Shown: in pieces, positions 20,601-26,941 of the stretch | How the letters are laid out: each line of letters opens with the position of its first letter | Position numbering within the stretch: the stretch's first letter is position 1 | Origin: a virus | Reading direction: 5' to 3' (one strand) | Length of the DNA stretch: 49,093 bases | IMG/VR virus record: IMGVR_UViG_3300032235_000849 | Span: 1 to 49,093 of that record | Made by a program: the position numbers and the translations under genes | The notes under the pieces: generated by a model | The model's database searches: none | Told to the model about the DNA's origin: nothing | What the model saw: the letters and a program-made list of their open reading frames with translations, nothing else

Positions 20601-23600
20601 TAATATTTGTAAGACCTACACCAACATCGGTATCTGAAAGAACCTTAGTGATTGTTTCTTTGGTGATACTCTTTCTTACATCGTCCACAACGACTTCACC
20701 AATAACTGCAGAAGATGCAAATGATTTTGCTTCGTCCGGATCCGATACTGGATTATCTCTACTAACTTGAGGATAAAGTTCTTTAACTGGTTGTGAGTAT
20801 TTTTCTTCAGTAAATGGAGCAACTGTTGGAGAATTAGAAGCATTAACTAAAGTTAGATAATAAATACCATCCTGCTTTCCAGGAACATACTTCTGTGCTT
20901 CTTGATTTCTATAAACATAATATGTATTATTATATCTCTTTCTCTTGAAATATGGAAGAGTTGTATCTCTTGCAGCAGTGTTGTTTGCAAAAGTTCCTGG
21001 GTTAGTGCTTAAAGGGACAACAAACTCTTTTGCACTCGTAATTCCAGCAACAGTGAAAGTGCCATTAAATCCAGAATTTCCCGCACCAAGTGGATTTACT
21101 GCACTTCTAATATTGAGAATTTCAACTTGTGCTCCAACTTTAAGGTTATGAGGAATTTCAGTAGAAACTTTTGCAGTATTTGATGACGAACTCCAATTTG
21201 CACCAGCAATAATTCTAAAGTTTCTTTGCTGATTTACATTTGCAATTGATCCAGCGCCAAAGTAAGTCTGAAGTTCACTTGTAGATGCTGTTGTATTATT
21301 AGACTCTTGAATAATAAATCCATCACTAGGTGGTCTTGCATATGCGCCACCAACAGAAGCAGGAATTACATAGCGAACTCTGTAAATCGTATCTGTTGCA
21401 TTTCTATTGTATTTTCTTCTACTAAAATATGTTCTTGCGGTTGCAGATCCAAGAGAAGTTGTTCCGAGACTAACAATTGTCGGACGAATAGTATTATCTG
21501 TAGAAGATGTTGAAACTTTTACATACCATTGCCCAACTGCTGCATCATATTGAATTGGATGCCCAATATCTCCAGGATTTTTATCCGAAACTCTACTTAC
21601 AACACTTAATGCACCACCCTTACTGTTAATTGTTAGAGCACTTGCATTTTTAGCATCATTTAAAGTTTTTGCAAGTTTGATATTTACGCTTGTAGTCAGT
21701 CCAGATGTAATGGCATAATAAACCGTATTTGGAGTAAGTCCATCAGGAAGTTCTCCAGTATCACTGAAGACACGAACTGTTTCTCCATTCTGGAAAGTAT
21801 GTGGTGCGGTTAGAGTAATAACATTTGCTGCACCACCAATGCTATATGTACCAATACTACTAATTCCTACAGAACTTACACCAACAGCAAAAGACTTTTC
21901 ATAACTCGTTTGGGAGTTTGGCATTACAATTCTAGAACTATATTCTGCAGAAGTTCCTCCTACAGAAATAAGAACTTTTAAGGAATCATTTTCTCTTGCA
22001 CCAATTCTATAACCTTCAAGGAAATGCTGTGGCGGAACATCTGAATTAGTTTCGTTGTATAGGTAAAGTCTTTCATTTGTGGTTCCAACACCAACTGTTG
22101 TAGCAACATCTATTGCACTGAATTCAACAGAAATTTCATCATTAGGAAGTTCTTTTGGTGGAATGATGTGAGTGATATATCCAAAGTCATCTTGAGGAAA
22201 TGCATTCGTTCTAAATCCAGATGCTACAAGAGACTTCGCCCCAAAGTTTGAGTTGGAATTAGTAACTGATTGATCACCACCACTTTCAGCAACAAAATGT
22301 TCAGCATATCCAATTGCAAAGATTGAAACGTTCTGAATAAACGCATCATTAACACACTTTATGTGGAAATTTTTATATTCTGGTTTAAAAATTGCTCTCG
22401 AATTAGTGCTGATTGTTTCATTTCCAGCAAAAGTATTATCCTGATATGTGCCAGTTGTTTCATCATAAACTACAAAAGCATTATCATCCTTCTGAAGTCC
22501 AATTCCAGTGAATTGGGCAATAACCATAGACTTGAATCCAGATGCTTTACTTCCATCAGCAAGCACACCACACATTCCATAAACAGATCTCAATGAAATA
22601 TTGAAGATGTATGGAGATGCTGATGTTACAGTGTCTGATGAAAGTGATAAAGTAGATCCTAGAGGAGAAGGAAGTGCATTTGAGGGTGCGTTCTGAACTT
22701 GATACGTAATTCTAGTACTATTAACTTTTTCAGAAACAATAAAGCTTCCGTTATATCCATCTGCACTAATACCTTCAATTCTTATTGGAGAATCAACTTC
22801 CAGTCCAGTAATTTCGGAAGATACGTCAACAGTAATTGTTTTTGTTGCGTTAATGCCATTTCCAGCACGAATACTTGAAATACCTACAGACAGTCCAGTA
22901 GAACCTACAATTCTATACTCATCAATCTTGGGTTCAATATCAAGAGAAGTAGATGGATAATCAGGTTCAATCGAACGACCCGATGCTGCACCATAAGCAA
23001 GACCAATTTTTTCATAATACATATCCAAATCAGTGCGATCGGTTGAATATGTTTGAAACTCATCATCGATCGAAACATTATTTACACCATCTGCATACTC
23101 AAAACAAGTGAGTTTGTGGTGAGAGAAATTAGGAACAAATAGATTGTCAGTATAATCAATATAGCACTGACCACTTGGATCAGCATCAAACATAGAAAAC
23201 TGCCAGAAATAGCATCCACCAGTTACGCGGAAAATTGTAGATCTTTCAATATTATCATTTACTGGATTTGGAACATACTTTGGTCTAATTTTTGTTTTTC
23301 TTAAATCCAATCCAACAAGTGAAGTTCCTCTAGGTACAATAACTCCACCATGAATACTGTTTAATTTGTAGAGAGCATTATTTGGATCGCTCAAATCAAA
23401 GTTGGATGATGCCTCAAATGGTGGGAAATCATTAGATGCCTGTCCGGTTCTGAGTCTAAAATTATTTGATCCATCAGGAATCCATCCTGGACGGTTATCA
23501 ATAATATGATCGCCCGGATAAACTAAAATAGTCGTCTTGCCAAATCTATCGTTATTCAGTCCCCTCTGATATGAAAATCTTGCTGCCTCAATCAGTGCCC

Positions 23601-23739
23601 TCTGAATAGTTTTAAATGGTCGAGTTAGACTATTTCCTTTATTCTCAATCGAGTCTGTCGAATCAAGACTATTCGGATCGACATATAAAATAGTACCACG
23701 AACAGATTTCAGGAAGTTATCCAGGCGTGAAAGACCCAT
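17641..23739 (-). CDS. Giant tail-fibre/virion protein (2032 residues)
   Basis: The longest protein of the window. The first ~150 residues (GTILYVDPNSLDSTDS, PFKTIQRALIEAARFSYQR, TILVYPGDHIIDNRP) begin a pectin-lyase-like beta-helix. A VSIFAIGYAEHFVAESGGDQ block near 470-490 matches the 900-residue fibre. The middle contains many Val/Ile/Gly/Ser beta repeats of unknown fold. Near the C-terminus are a fibre shaft segment (VASSTLVSNLNANYLDGF) and a Ser/Thr-rich end lacking an S74 domain. It probably spans from the baseplate outward as a long fibre or large spike. A GATAAATA late promoter lies 32 bases upstream. Length and type are common in cyanomyoviruses, but the gene cannot be equated with a T4 gene. 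Confidence 0.75.
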   Translation of the reverse strand: MGLSRLDNFLKSVRGTILYVDPNSLDSTDSIENKGNSLTRPFKTIQRALIEAARFSYQRGLNNDRFGKTTILVYPGDHIIDNRPGWIPDGSNNFRLRTGQASNDFPPFEASSNFDLSDPNNALYKLNSIHGGVIVPRGTSLVGLDLRKTKIRPKYVPNPVNDNIERSTIFRVTGGCYFWQFSMFDADPSGQCYIDYTDNLFVPNFSHHKLTCFEYADGVNNVSIDDEFQTYSTDRTDLDMYYEKIGLAYGAASGRSIEPDYPSTSLDIEPKIDEYRIVGSTGLSVGISSIRAGNGINATKTITVDVSSEITGLEVDSPIRIEGISADGYNGSFIVSEKVNSTRITYQVQNAPSNALPSPLGSTLSLSSDTVTSASPYIFNISLRSVYGMCGVLADGSKASGFKSMVIAQFTGIGLQKDDNAFVVYDETTGTYQDNTFAGNETISTNSRAIFKPEYKNFHIKCVNDAFIQNVSIFAIGYAEHFVAESGGDQSVTNSNSNFGAKSLVASGFRTNAFPQDDFGYITHIIPPKELPNDEISVEFSAIDVATTVGVGTTNERLYLYNETNSDVPPQHFLEGYRIGARENDSLKVLISVGGTSAEYSSRIVMPNSQTSYEKSFAVGVSSVGISSIGTYSIGGAANVITLTAPHTFQNGETVRVFSDTGELPDGLTPNTVYYAITSGLTTSVNIKLAKTLNDAKNASALTINSKGGALSVVSRVSDKNPGDIGHPIQYDAAVGQWYVKVSTSSTDNTIRPTIVSLGTTSLGSATARTYFSRRKYNRNATDTIYRVRYVIPASVGGAYARPPSDGFIIQESNNTTASTSELQTYFGAGSIANVNQQRNFRIIAGANWSSSSNTAKVSTEIPHNLKVGAQVEILNIRSAVNPLGAGNSGFNGTFTVAGITSAKEFVVPLSTNPGTFANNTAARDTTLPYFKRKRYNNTYYVYRNQEAQKYVPGKQDGIYYLTLVNASNSPTVAPFTEEKYSQPVKELYPQVSRDNPVSDPDEAKSFASSAVIGEVVVDDVRKSITKETITKVLSDTDVGVGLTNIISSNATSHTIHTSIDHGLNRITKLNTVYAGVGYGQGGTESFYNVRLVGFAGSTTGNNATAKITVNPTGNITAIQIMDGGSAYGIGNTLSVVGVATTSGFQRAVFQVSGVYNNVGDTVRISGVSSISYKGYNDLYRITNVAVGSAKSFTAVSTKSISGFSTNVGASLTQDAFVYLTGKALSVSNIRYNNVTGFATVTASPNHGLSVGNKIRLSGATQNLYNGDFVVTKNVGLSTFIVDIGISTSVPSVSGTIFAHREGVTSNDGVISADNENLTGRMIANYAGITTTLLYEVSDEITDEVLIRGIDRLDVRIGDYLQIDDELVRVKTTVSPTISSTDPVYVFRGVLGSRASKHVVGSVVRKVSVTPIEFRRHSIIRASGHTFEYVGFGPGNYSTAFPDKQDRQISAQEELLAQSTRREGGINFYTGMNDKGISYSGNKKLSTVTGQEEIFDTPIQTVTGDDIGNQPSLNVITPVEGNFLRSIKVEGGFDGEAISEFNGPVIFGDKVTSTSAKGFEVNSLFLQGDAKVSRKYTIGENIPTVAGNPGDVQYNATPRIGENAGWIYTTNNEWNPYGWISDYLYGIGISNNSGPVGFSTLLNLVGIGLTISKDYDSATGITTVYFEGDPINTIGISSAGSFIGNANALNFLGSKDGFGFDIRVNFNPTVGLATIRLDAPIDIIDFKISGDGNLGYASPSFGTTSLGSRIIYENQINATNTNYAVGIGADDSLWWSVPQNNSYNFKWYGGTTEVASLSSNGTLTILGNSTITAGRFISTVTTGTSPISVASSTLVSNLNANYLDGFVSAATTSPNTIVRRDSSNNINGNVSHLIHNLSGAQRGEWYADIPSRLGYSPFNRAGDTSSGICTFTQISDIYVNRSGSTLTCDFTQGPITRTTSTNVSIINITNVPTTDARAMNYSVIMNAATTVSNLANIQFQINGTALNTGGNSIRWLNDISPTGTAAGYYFFGFSIFRVGSVWEVLGVFATYA

Positions 23740-23770
23740 CTTATTAATACTTATAGTTTCCGTTATGAGT

Positions 23771-23778
23771 TATTTATC
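23771..23778 (-). promoter_or_regulatory. T4-type late promoter, GATAAATA
   Basis: Matches NATAAATA on the minus strand, 32 bases before the ATG at 23739. It lies just beyond the intrinsic terminator of the upstream island, so it gives the fibre gene an independent start. Confidence 0.65.
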
Positions 23779-23780
23779 AT

Positions 23781-23805
23781 ACAACAAAACCTCCCGAAGG
23801 AGGTT
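23781..23805 (-). terminator. Intrinsic terminator of the small-gene/tRNA island
   Basis: On the minus strand, AACCTCC and GGAGGTT form a 7-bp stem closed by a stable TTCG tetraloop (23788-23805), followed by TTGTTGT. No T-run follows on the plus strand, so it acts for leftward transcripts. Confidence 0.8.
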
Positions 23806-23850
23806 CTGAAGTCACACTTTTTGGGTCACTGTAACGAAATAGTATCGTCT
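23783..23850 (-). ncRNA. Candidate small non-coding RNA (~68 nt)
   Basis: A full-consensus promoter (TTGACA, 17 bases, TATAAT) at 23856-23884 is followed about 45 bases after its predicted start by the hairpin terminator at 23788-23805. The transcribed stretch has no ATG-started reading frame on the minus strand. The predicted product runs from about 23850 to 23783. Besides the terminator hairpin it holds a possible small stem (ACGA / TCGT). The alternative is an early promoter for the 2032-codon gene attenuated by this terminator. Exact ends are estimates. Confidence 0.5.
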
Positions 23851-23855
23851 TGTAT

Positions 23856-23884
23856 ATTATAAGACTTTTAACGCTTTATGTCAA
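23856..23884 (-). promoter_or_regulatory. Consensus sigma70 promoter (TTGACA-17-TATAAT)
   Basis: The -35 box TTGACA is at 23879-23884 and the -10 box TATAAT at 23856-23861, with exactly 17 bases between. It lies just after the stop of the 57-codon gene and points at the ncRNA and terminator. Confidence 0.8.
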
Positions 23885-23889
23885 CATAC

Positions 23890-24063
23890 TTACTCACTTT
23901 GTTTGCATTCTAACATGTATTCTACAGTATTTGCTACATCATTCATAGCATCACGAAGAAATGGTTGTTGTCCAGATTCTTGTTTGATGATTGGTCGCGA
24001 ATCATCAGTGAGTGTCCATCTCCACTGCTTCATATCCCTACAATACCAGAGATTAATTTTCAT
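23890..24063 (-). CDS. Small hypothetical protein (57 residues)
   Basis: I take the ATG at 24063, giving MKINLWYCRDMKQWRWTL onward, rather than longer upstream in-frame starts whose translation looks non-coding. The protein is rich in Trp and Tyr at the N-terminus and ends in an amphipathic helix RDAMNDVANTVEYMLE. It resembles short conserved cyanophage proteins of unknown function. It overlaps the upstream 52-codon gene by 11 bases, suggesting coupled translation, and is the last gene of the island before the terminator. Confidence 0.6.
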   Translation of the reverse strand: MKINLWYCRDMKQWRWTLTDDSRPIIKQESGQQPFLRDAMNDVANTVEYMLECKQSE

Positions 24064-24211
24064 GTTTGAAGTGCTCCAATTCAACCCAGTTAAGGAGGGT
24101 TTGGAATGCACTGATAGAGGCAGGAGTGCAATCATCTTCCTTAAGTTTTTGAACATAATATTCGAGTGCTTCAATGACCATTTCGCGGTCAGTTTGTGAA
24201 ATTAGTGACAT
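24053..24211 (-). CDS. Small hypothetical protein (52 residues)
   Basis: An ATG at 24211 opens MSLISQTDREMVIEALEYYV and runs 52 codons to TAA at 24053. The product is acidic and mainly helical (ALEYYVQKLKEDD, FQTLLNWVELEHF). It lies just after the tRNA-Thr gene and overlaps the next small gene by 11 bases. No function is recognised. Coding is supported by sensible composition, a clean start after the tRNA, and tight packing. Confidence 0.6.
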   Translation of the reverse strand: MSLISQTDREMVIEALEYYVQKLKEDDCTPASISAFQTLLNWVELEHFKHEN

Positions 24212-24232
24212 TTTGGAGTTTTAAGAACTCAG

Positions 24233-24304
24233 AGCCCCCGACAAGATTTGAACTTGCGACATCGGCTTTACAAAAGCCGCGCTCTACCACTGAGCTACAA
24301 GGGC
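24233..24304 (-). tRNA. tRNA-Thr(UGU)
   Basis: A 72-nt cloverleaf: acceptor GCCCTTG pairs with CGGGGGC (two G-T pairs), the D-arm is GCTC...GAGC, and the anticodon stem CGGCT/AGCCG holds loop TTTGTAA with anticodon TGT. The T-arm is GCAAG-TTCAAAT-CTTGT. The discriminator is T and CCA is not encoded. It lies between two small genes of the island. Confidence 0.9.
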
Positions 24305-24307
24305 AAA

Positions 24308-24577
24308 TTAATCAACAGGTAACATTTCTGGATTTTCCAGTTCCAACTCATATAAAAGTGGATGACACTCTTCAAGCATCAAGTAATATGATGCTTGATA
24401 GAGATCTTCTGGTTCAAATCGTCTTTCGTTATCTGCCAATTTGATCAATTCCAAATCGAACAAAGATTCTTTTGGAAGATCGTCAAAAGTAAAAGGAATT
24501 TGATTTATGAAATACAAAAGAACAATTTCAGTTCCTCGATTATACCAAACGTATCTGGCATCTATTCTGTACTTCAT
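24308..24577 (-). CDS. Hypothetical protein (89 residues)
   Basis: A soluble 89-residue protein starting MKYRIDARYVWYNRGTEIVL. The first half is likely beta and the second half helical and strongly acidic (EPEDLYQASYYLMLEECH, then PLLYELELENPEMLPVD). There are no membrane segments or known motifs. It stops 3 bases before the tRNA-Thr gene and begins ~25 bases after the HNH gene, with its own promoter candidate at 24613-24642. It belongs to the class of small early cyanophage proteins of unknown role. Confidence 0.6.
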   Translation of the reverse strand: MKYRIDARYVWYNRGTEIVLLYFINQIPFTFDDLPKESLFDLELIKLADNERRFEPEDLYQASYYLMLEECHPLLYELELENPEMLPVD

Positions 24578-24602
24578 AGAATAGTCCTTTACTTTTGTTT
24601 AT

Positions 24603-24929
24603 TTAGAGGTTGATTATACCTCCATGAACCATACGATGACAATTTGCACAGAGAACAACACATTTGTCAATTTCCTCTTGAAGTTTTTTATAACTAGAAG
24701 ATTTTGCAAGTTGTGCTACTCTTTCGTCTTTTTGAGATGGGTCTAAATGATGCAAATCCATTACAATAGAATCATATTTAACTCCACAAGCAGCACAAGG
24801 TTTATCTTTTGCTGTTTTAATCATCTCTTTTCTCTTTAACCAACTTGTTTGTTTTGATTTTGGTAGTTTATTTTGAGATGCCCAGAGTTTTTGGTATTCT
24901 TTTTGTTTTTGTTTGTCTTTGTATGGCAT
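24603..24929 (-). CDS. HNH endonuclease
   Basis: A 108-residue HNH-family nuclease. I chose the ATG at 24929 (MPYKDKQKQKEYQKLW, a very common opening for phage HNH proteins) over a TTG three codons upstream. The basic N-terminal ~40 residues precede a zinc-binding CAACG pair and the catalytic MDLHHLDP stretch. The second zinc pair CANCHRMVH lies near the end. The four Cys and the His cluster needed for an active beta-beta-alpha-metal site are present. Such genes often behave as free-standing homing endonucleases. This one lies between the two tRNA genes, a favoured insertion site for phage mobile genes. Confidence 0.85.
   Translation of the reverse strand: MPYKDKQKQKEYQKLWASQNKLPKSKQTSWLKRKEMIKTAKDKPCAACGVKYDSIVMDLHHLDPSQKDERVAQLAKSSSYKKLQEEIDKCVVLCANCHRMVHGGIINL
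24613..24642 (-). promoter_or_regulatory. Sigma70-type promoter (TTGTCA-18-TATAAT)
   Basis: The -10 box TATAAT is at 24613-24618 and the -35 box TTGTCA at 24637-24642, inside the end of the HNH gene. Predicted start ~24606, about 29 bases before the ATG at 24577; it would also drive tRNA-Thr. A TCTAAATA string at 24600-24607 overlaps the start site and is an alternative late element. Confidence 0.5.
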
Positions 24930-24965
24930 AAGGTTCAAAGTAACTAATAGTTATTTAGAACCTAA

Positions 24966-25039
24966 TACCCGTGGTCGGATTCGAACCGACACTGGGAGGA
25001 TTTTAAGTCCTCTGTCTCTGCCTGTTGGACTACACGGGC
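24966..25039 (-). tRNA. tRNA-Leu(UAA), unusually short (class I shape)
   Basis: A 74-nt cloverleaf: acceptor GCCCGTG/CACGGGT (last pair G-T), discriminator A, a three-pair D-stem GTC/GAC with GG in the loop, anticodon stem GAGGA/TCCTC with loop CTTAAAA and anticodon TAA, and T-arm GTCGG-TTCGAAT-CCGAC. The variable loop is only five bases (CCAGT), whereas bacterial tRNA-Leu normally carries a long variable arm. CCA is not encoded. It has its own promoter at 25068-25097. Confidence 0.85.
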
Positions 25040-25046
25040 AAAAAAC

Positions 25047-25250
25047 TTACGCTTTGTAAGTAATAGGATTATACTTGATGTACTCCCAAAATGTCAACTT
25101 CATTTCTTTTTGTGACATTCCACAGTGTTTTGCTGCTTTAGGAAGATTCCACTTTGCCGCAAAAAGTGCTTCATTTGCCTCTTTTACATTCTCAGGAGTG
25201 GTTTTGACTGATTCCTCTTTGAGGTCTTTGTATGAGATTTTATAAGTCAT
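25047..25250 (-). CDS. Small hypothetical protein with helix-turn-helix-like segment
   Basis: The ATG at 25250 gives 67 residues (MTYKISYKDLKEE...); an in-frame TTG three codons earlier is less likely. Residues ~34-55, NLPKAAKHCGMSQKEMKLTF, have the spacing of a helix-turn-helix: an Ala/Gly-containing first helix, the GMSQ turn, then a second helix. A DNA-binding role is possible but unproven. It lies 7 bases before tRNA-Leu, and the tRNA promoter sits inside its 3' end. It is probably transcribed from the promoter at 25521. Confidence 0.55.
   Translation of the reverse strand: MTYKISYKDLKEESVKTTPENVKEANEALFAAKWNLPKAAKHCGMSQKEMKLTFWEYIKYNPITYKA
25068..25097 (-). promoter_or_regulatory. Sigma70 promoter for tRNA-Leu (TTGACA-18-TATAAT)
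   Basis: The -35 box TTGACA at 25092-25097 and the -10 box TATAAT at 25068-25073 are both perfect, 18 bases apart, inside the last codons of the 67-codon gene. The predicted start near 25061 leaves a ~22-base leader before the tRNA. Confidence 0.7.
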
Positions 25251-25284
25251 GTTTTTCAAAAAAGTAATAGAGGCATTTTTTACC

Positions 25285-25299
25285 GGGAAAATTTTTCCC
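25285..25299. repeat. Perfect 15-base palindrome between two small genes
   Basis: GGGAAAA and TTTTCCC flank a single central T. No T-run follows on the minus strand, so it is not a good leftward terminator. It could be a protein-binding site or an RNA structure. Confidence 0.4.
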
Positions 25300-25312
25300 C
25301 CAAAAATGGAAC

Positions 25313-25495
25313 TTAAAGTGGATTTGCGTATGAGAGAGTTTCCTCATCCACTGTAGCACGAACGAATTCTAGCACGTTCATAAACTCATCCACTGTATCA
25401 CAAGTCACTTGCTTTTCCGAACCTTCATTAGAATACAGATATACTGTACGCTTAATAGGGTCTACAACGCAGCGTGAGAGATACTCGTCTTGCAT
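25313..25495 (-). CDS. Small hypothetical protein (60 residues)
   Basis: A 60-residue acidic protein with alternating beta and helix (RTVYLYSNEGSEKQVTC, then VDEFMNVLEFVRATVDEE). It begins at the ATG at 25495, preceded by AAGGACGA as a ribosome site. It is the first gene after the sigma70 promoter at 25521-25549, about 19 bases from the predicted start, so it should be expressed early. Function unknown. Confidence 0.6.
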   Translation of the reverse strand: MQDEYLSRCVVDPIKRTVYLYSNEGSEKQVTCDTVDEFMNVLEFVRATVDEETLSYANPL

Positions 25496-25520
25496 TCATT
25501 CGTCCTTTGATTACCTAAGT

Positions 25521-25549
25521 ACTATAGGACCTTTTGGGTCTGGTGTCAA
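25521..25549 (-). promoter_or_regulatory. Sigma70 promoter heading the small-gene/tRNA island (TTGACA-17-TATAGT)
   Basis: The -35 TTGACA at 25544-25549 overlaps the stop codon of the 240-codon gene. The -10 TATAGT is at 25521-25526. The 17-base spacer contains an imperfect inverted repeat (AGACC...GGTCC). Confidence 0.75.
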
Positions 25550-26268
25550 GGGGTGTAGGGGGCGACTTCTCCAGGGTAGTCCTTTGCACTTGTCCCTTCA
25601 TACTCAGTAATGTTCTTAGGAACATCTTTTCTTTGCCCATAAACAACGTATGAGCAATTAATTGGTCCTCCTAAATTATTTTTAATAATAATTCTTTGAC
25701 CCCATTCAATTTTTTCAACGAAGAGTTCTTGATAAACACCAATAGGAGTTAGAGTGACACCAATAGTTTCAACATCAACTAAATTTTTCCAATAATCGGG
25801 AAGTTCAATTACATTAGAACTTTCAATCTTTCCCCTCAAATATACTTCTGCATCTGGACCCTCTAGACAAATATAACGAAGGCGATAACCTGCTTTTAAT
25901 GGGTGAGAGATATCAAATGCTTTTACTGCCCCAACACTATTTCCATACCAAGTTCCAAGAAAATTATTCGCAGTAACTGTTCCTATTACATTAACGTCTC
26001 CACTGAACCTTGCAGTATCCGCCTCCACCCTAAAAGTTGGAATTGGTCCACTATTTCTCTCTAATGTCACCGTAGCAGTACTGCTACCATTTAAGTGCAT
26101 GTAAACATAATCTGCTGGAGACTCTGCAGTGTTTACCAAAACCATAGAGACATCGTTAAGATTAAAAAGTCCATCAAAAGGATCTAAAGAAAAATCATCA
26201 TTATCTCTATATTCAATATCAACTCCAGGACCAGTGAAGGTTCCGTATCTTCTGAATGTAAATGCCAT
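25546..26268 (-). CDS. Fibre-tip-like virion protein, paralogue of its upstream neighbour
   Basis: A 240-residue protein. The N-terminal ~130 residues are beta-rich fibre-like sequence (FRVEADTARFSGDVNVIG, TVTANNFLGTWYG). The C-terminal ~100 residues (FDISHPLKAGYRLRYICLEG, YLRGKI, IELPDYWKNLVD, VTLTPIGVYQELFVEKI, then YVVYGQRKDVP) form a domain shared with the 220-residue neighbour. The domain occurs at the ends of phage fibre-like proteins. Its ATG overlaps the upstream stop by one base (TAATG). It is most likely a short adhesin or baseplate appendage. The two copies differ entirely in their N-terminal halves. Confidence 0.7.
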   Translation of the reverse strand: MAFTFRRYGTFTGPGVDIEYRDNDDFSLDPFDGLFNLNDVSMVLVNTAESPADYVYMHLNGSSTATVTLERNSGPIPTFRVEADTARFSGDVNVIGTVTANNFLGTWYGNSVGAVKAFDISHPLKAGYRLRYICLEGPDAEVYLRGKIESSNVIELPDYWKNLVDVETIGVTLTPIGVYQELFVEKIEWGQRIIIKNNLGGPINCSYVVYGQRKDVPKNITEYEGTSAKDYPGEVAPYTP

Positions 26269-26930
26269 TAATCTTCAATCTCCGTAACTAATCTAGGAAC
26301 ATCTTTTCTTGTTCCAAAAATATGGTAATAACAATTTACAGGAATGCCTGGTTTTGCTTGAAGATAAATTTTATTATCTCCAATTCTTTTTACAATAATA
26401 TCTTGGTGTGCTCCAATGGGAGTTAAAGATACTGTAATTGTAGTCTCATCAACCAATCCTGTCCAGTATTCTGGAAGTTCAATCTCTGTCTTATTTAATA
26501 ATCTTCCGCGAACATAGACACCATTCTCTGGTCCTTCTAAACAAGTATGAACTAACTGTTTTCCTTCTTTTGTTGGATGAGGAATTACAAAGTTTTTAAT
26601 TGATGCCTGAAGAACTTGAGTTCTTACAACTTTTGCTTCAATATAGGTTGATTTAAGAAGCAAATCAACTCTTACAAAACTTTGGAATCTCGAATATAAT
26701 CTTACCCATAAAGAATAAAGTGGTGAAACTTTTGCATCAGGGTTTCTCAATTGACCAACCATTAATGTTGCTTTGGTGGTGTTATGTTCTCCAGCAGCAC
26801 CAGTTTGAAGAGGTCCTTCAACAAACGCAGACCCGTTAATTTTTGCTGGTCCAATTCCAAGTGCTTTTGGTACACCAGCACCAACCACCATCTGTCCACC
26901 AACTGCATTGTCATCCATTAAAAATGCCAT
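26268..26930 (-). CDS. Fibre-tip-like virion protein, paralogue of its downstream neighbour
   Basis: A 220-residue protein. A Gly-rich N-terminus (GGQMVVGAGVPKALGIGPAK) precedes a middle segment with SLWVRLYSRFQSFVRVDLLL. The C-terminal ~100 residues (FVIPHPTKEGKQLVHTCLEG, VYVRGRL, IELPEYWTGLVDETTI, VSLTPIGAHQDIIVKRI, then YHIFGTRKDVP) match the same domain in the next gene. A strong ribosome site (AAGGAGAG) lies upstream of the ATG. It sits between the beta-helix spike candidate and its paralogue, which suggests a baseplate or central-fibre component. Confidence 0.7.
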   Translation of the reverse strand: MAFLMDDNAVGGQMVVGAGVPKALGIGPAKINGSAFVEGPLQTGAAGEHNTTKATLMVGQLRNPDAKVSPLYSLWVRLYSRFQSFVRVDLLLKSTYIEAKVVRTQVLQASIKNFVIPHPTKEGKQLVHTCLEGPENGVYVRGRLLNKTEIELPEYWTGLVDETTITVSLTPIGAHQDIIVKRIGDNKIYLQAKPGIPVNCYYHIFGTRKDVPRLVTEIED

Positions 26931-26941
26931 AATTTCTCTCC

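Noticed and set aside
23903-24199. Plus-strand open frame opposite the two small genes
   Set aside because: The minus-strand frames have tidy starts, overlaps and plausible proteins; the plus frame has none of these.
24231-25040. tRNA ends as phage attachment sites
   Set aside because: No integrase or matching direct repeats were seen, and T4-like cyanophages are lytic.
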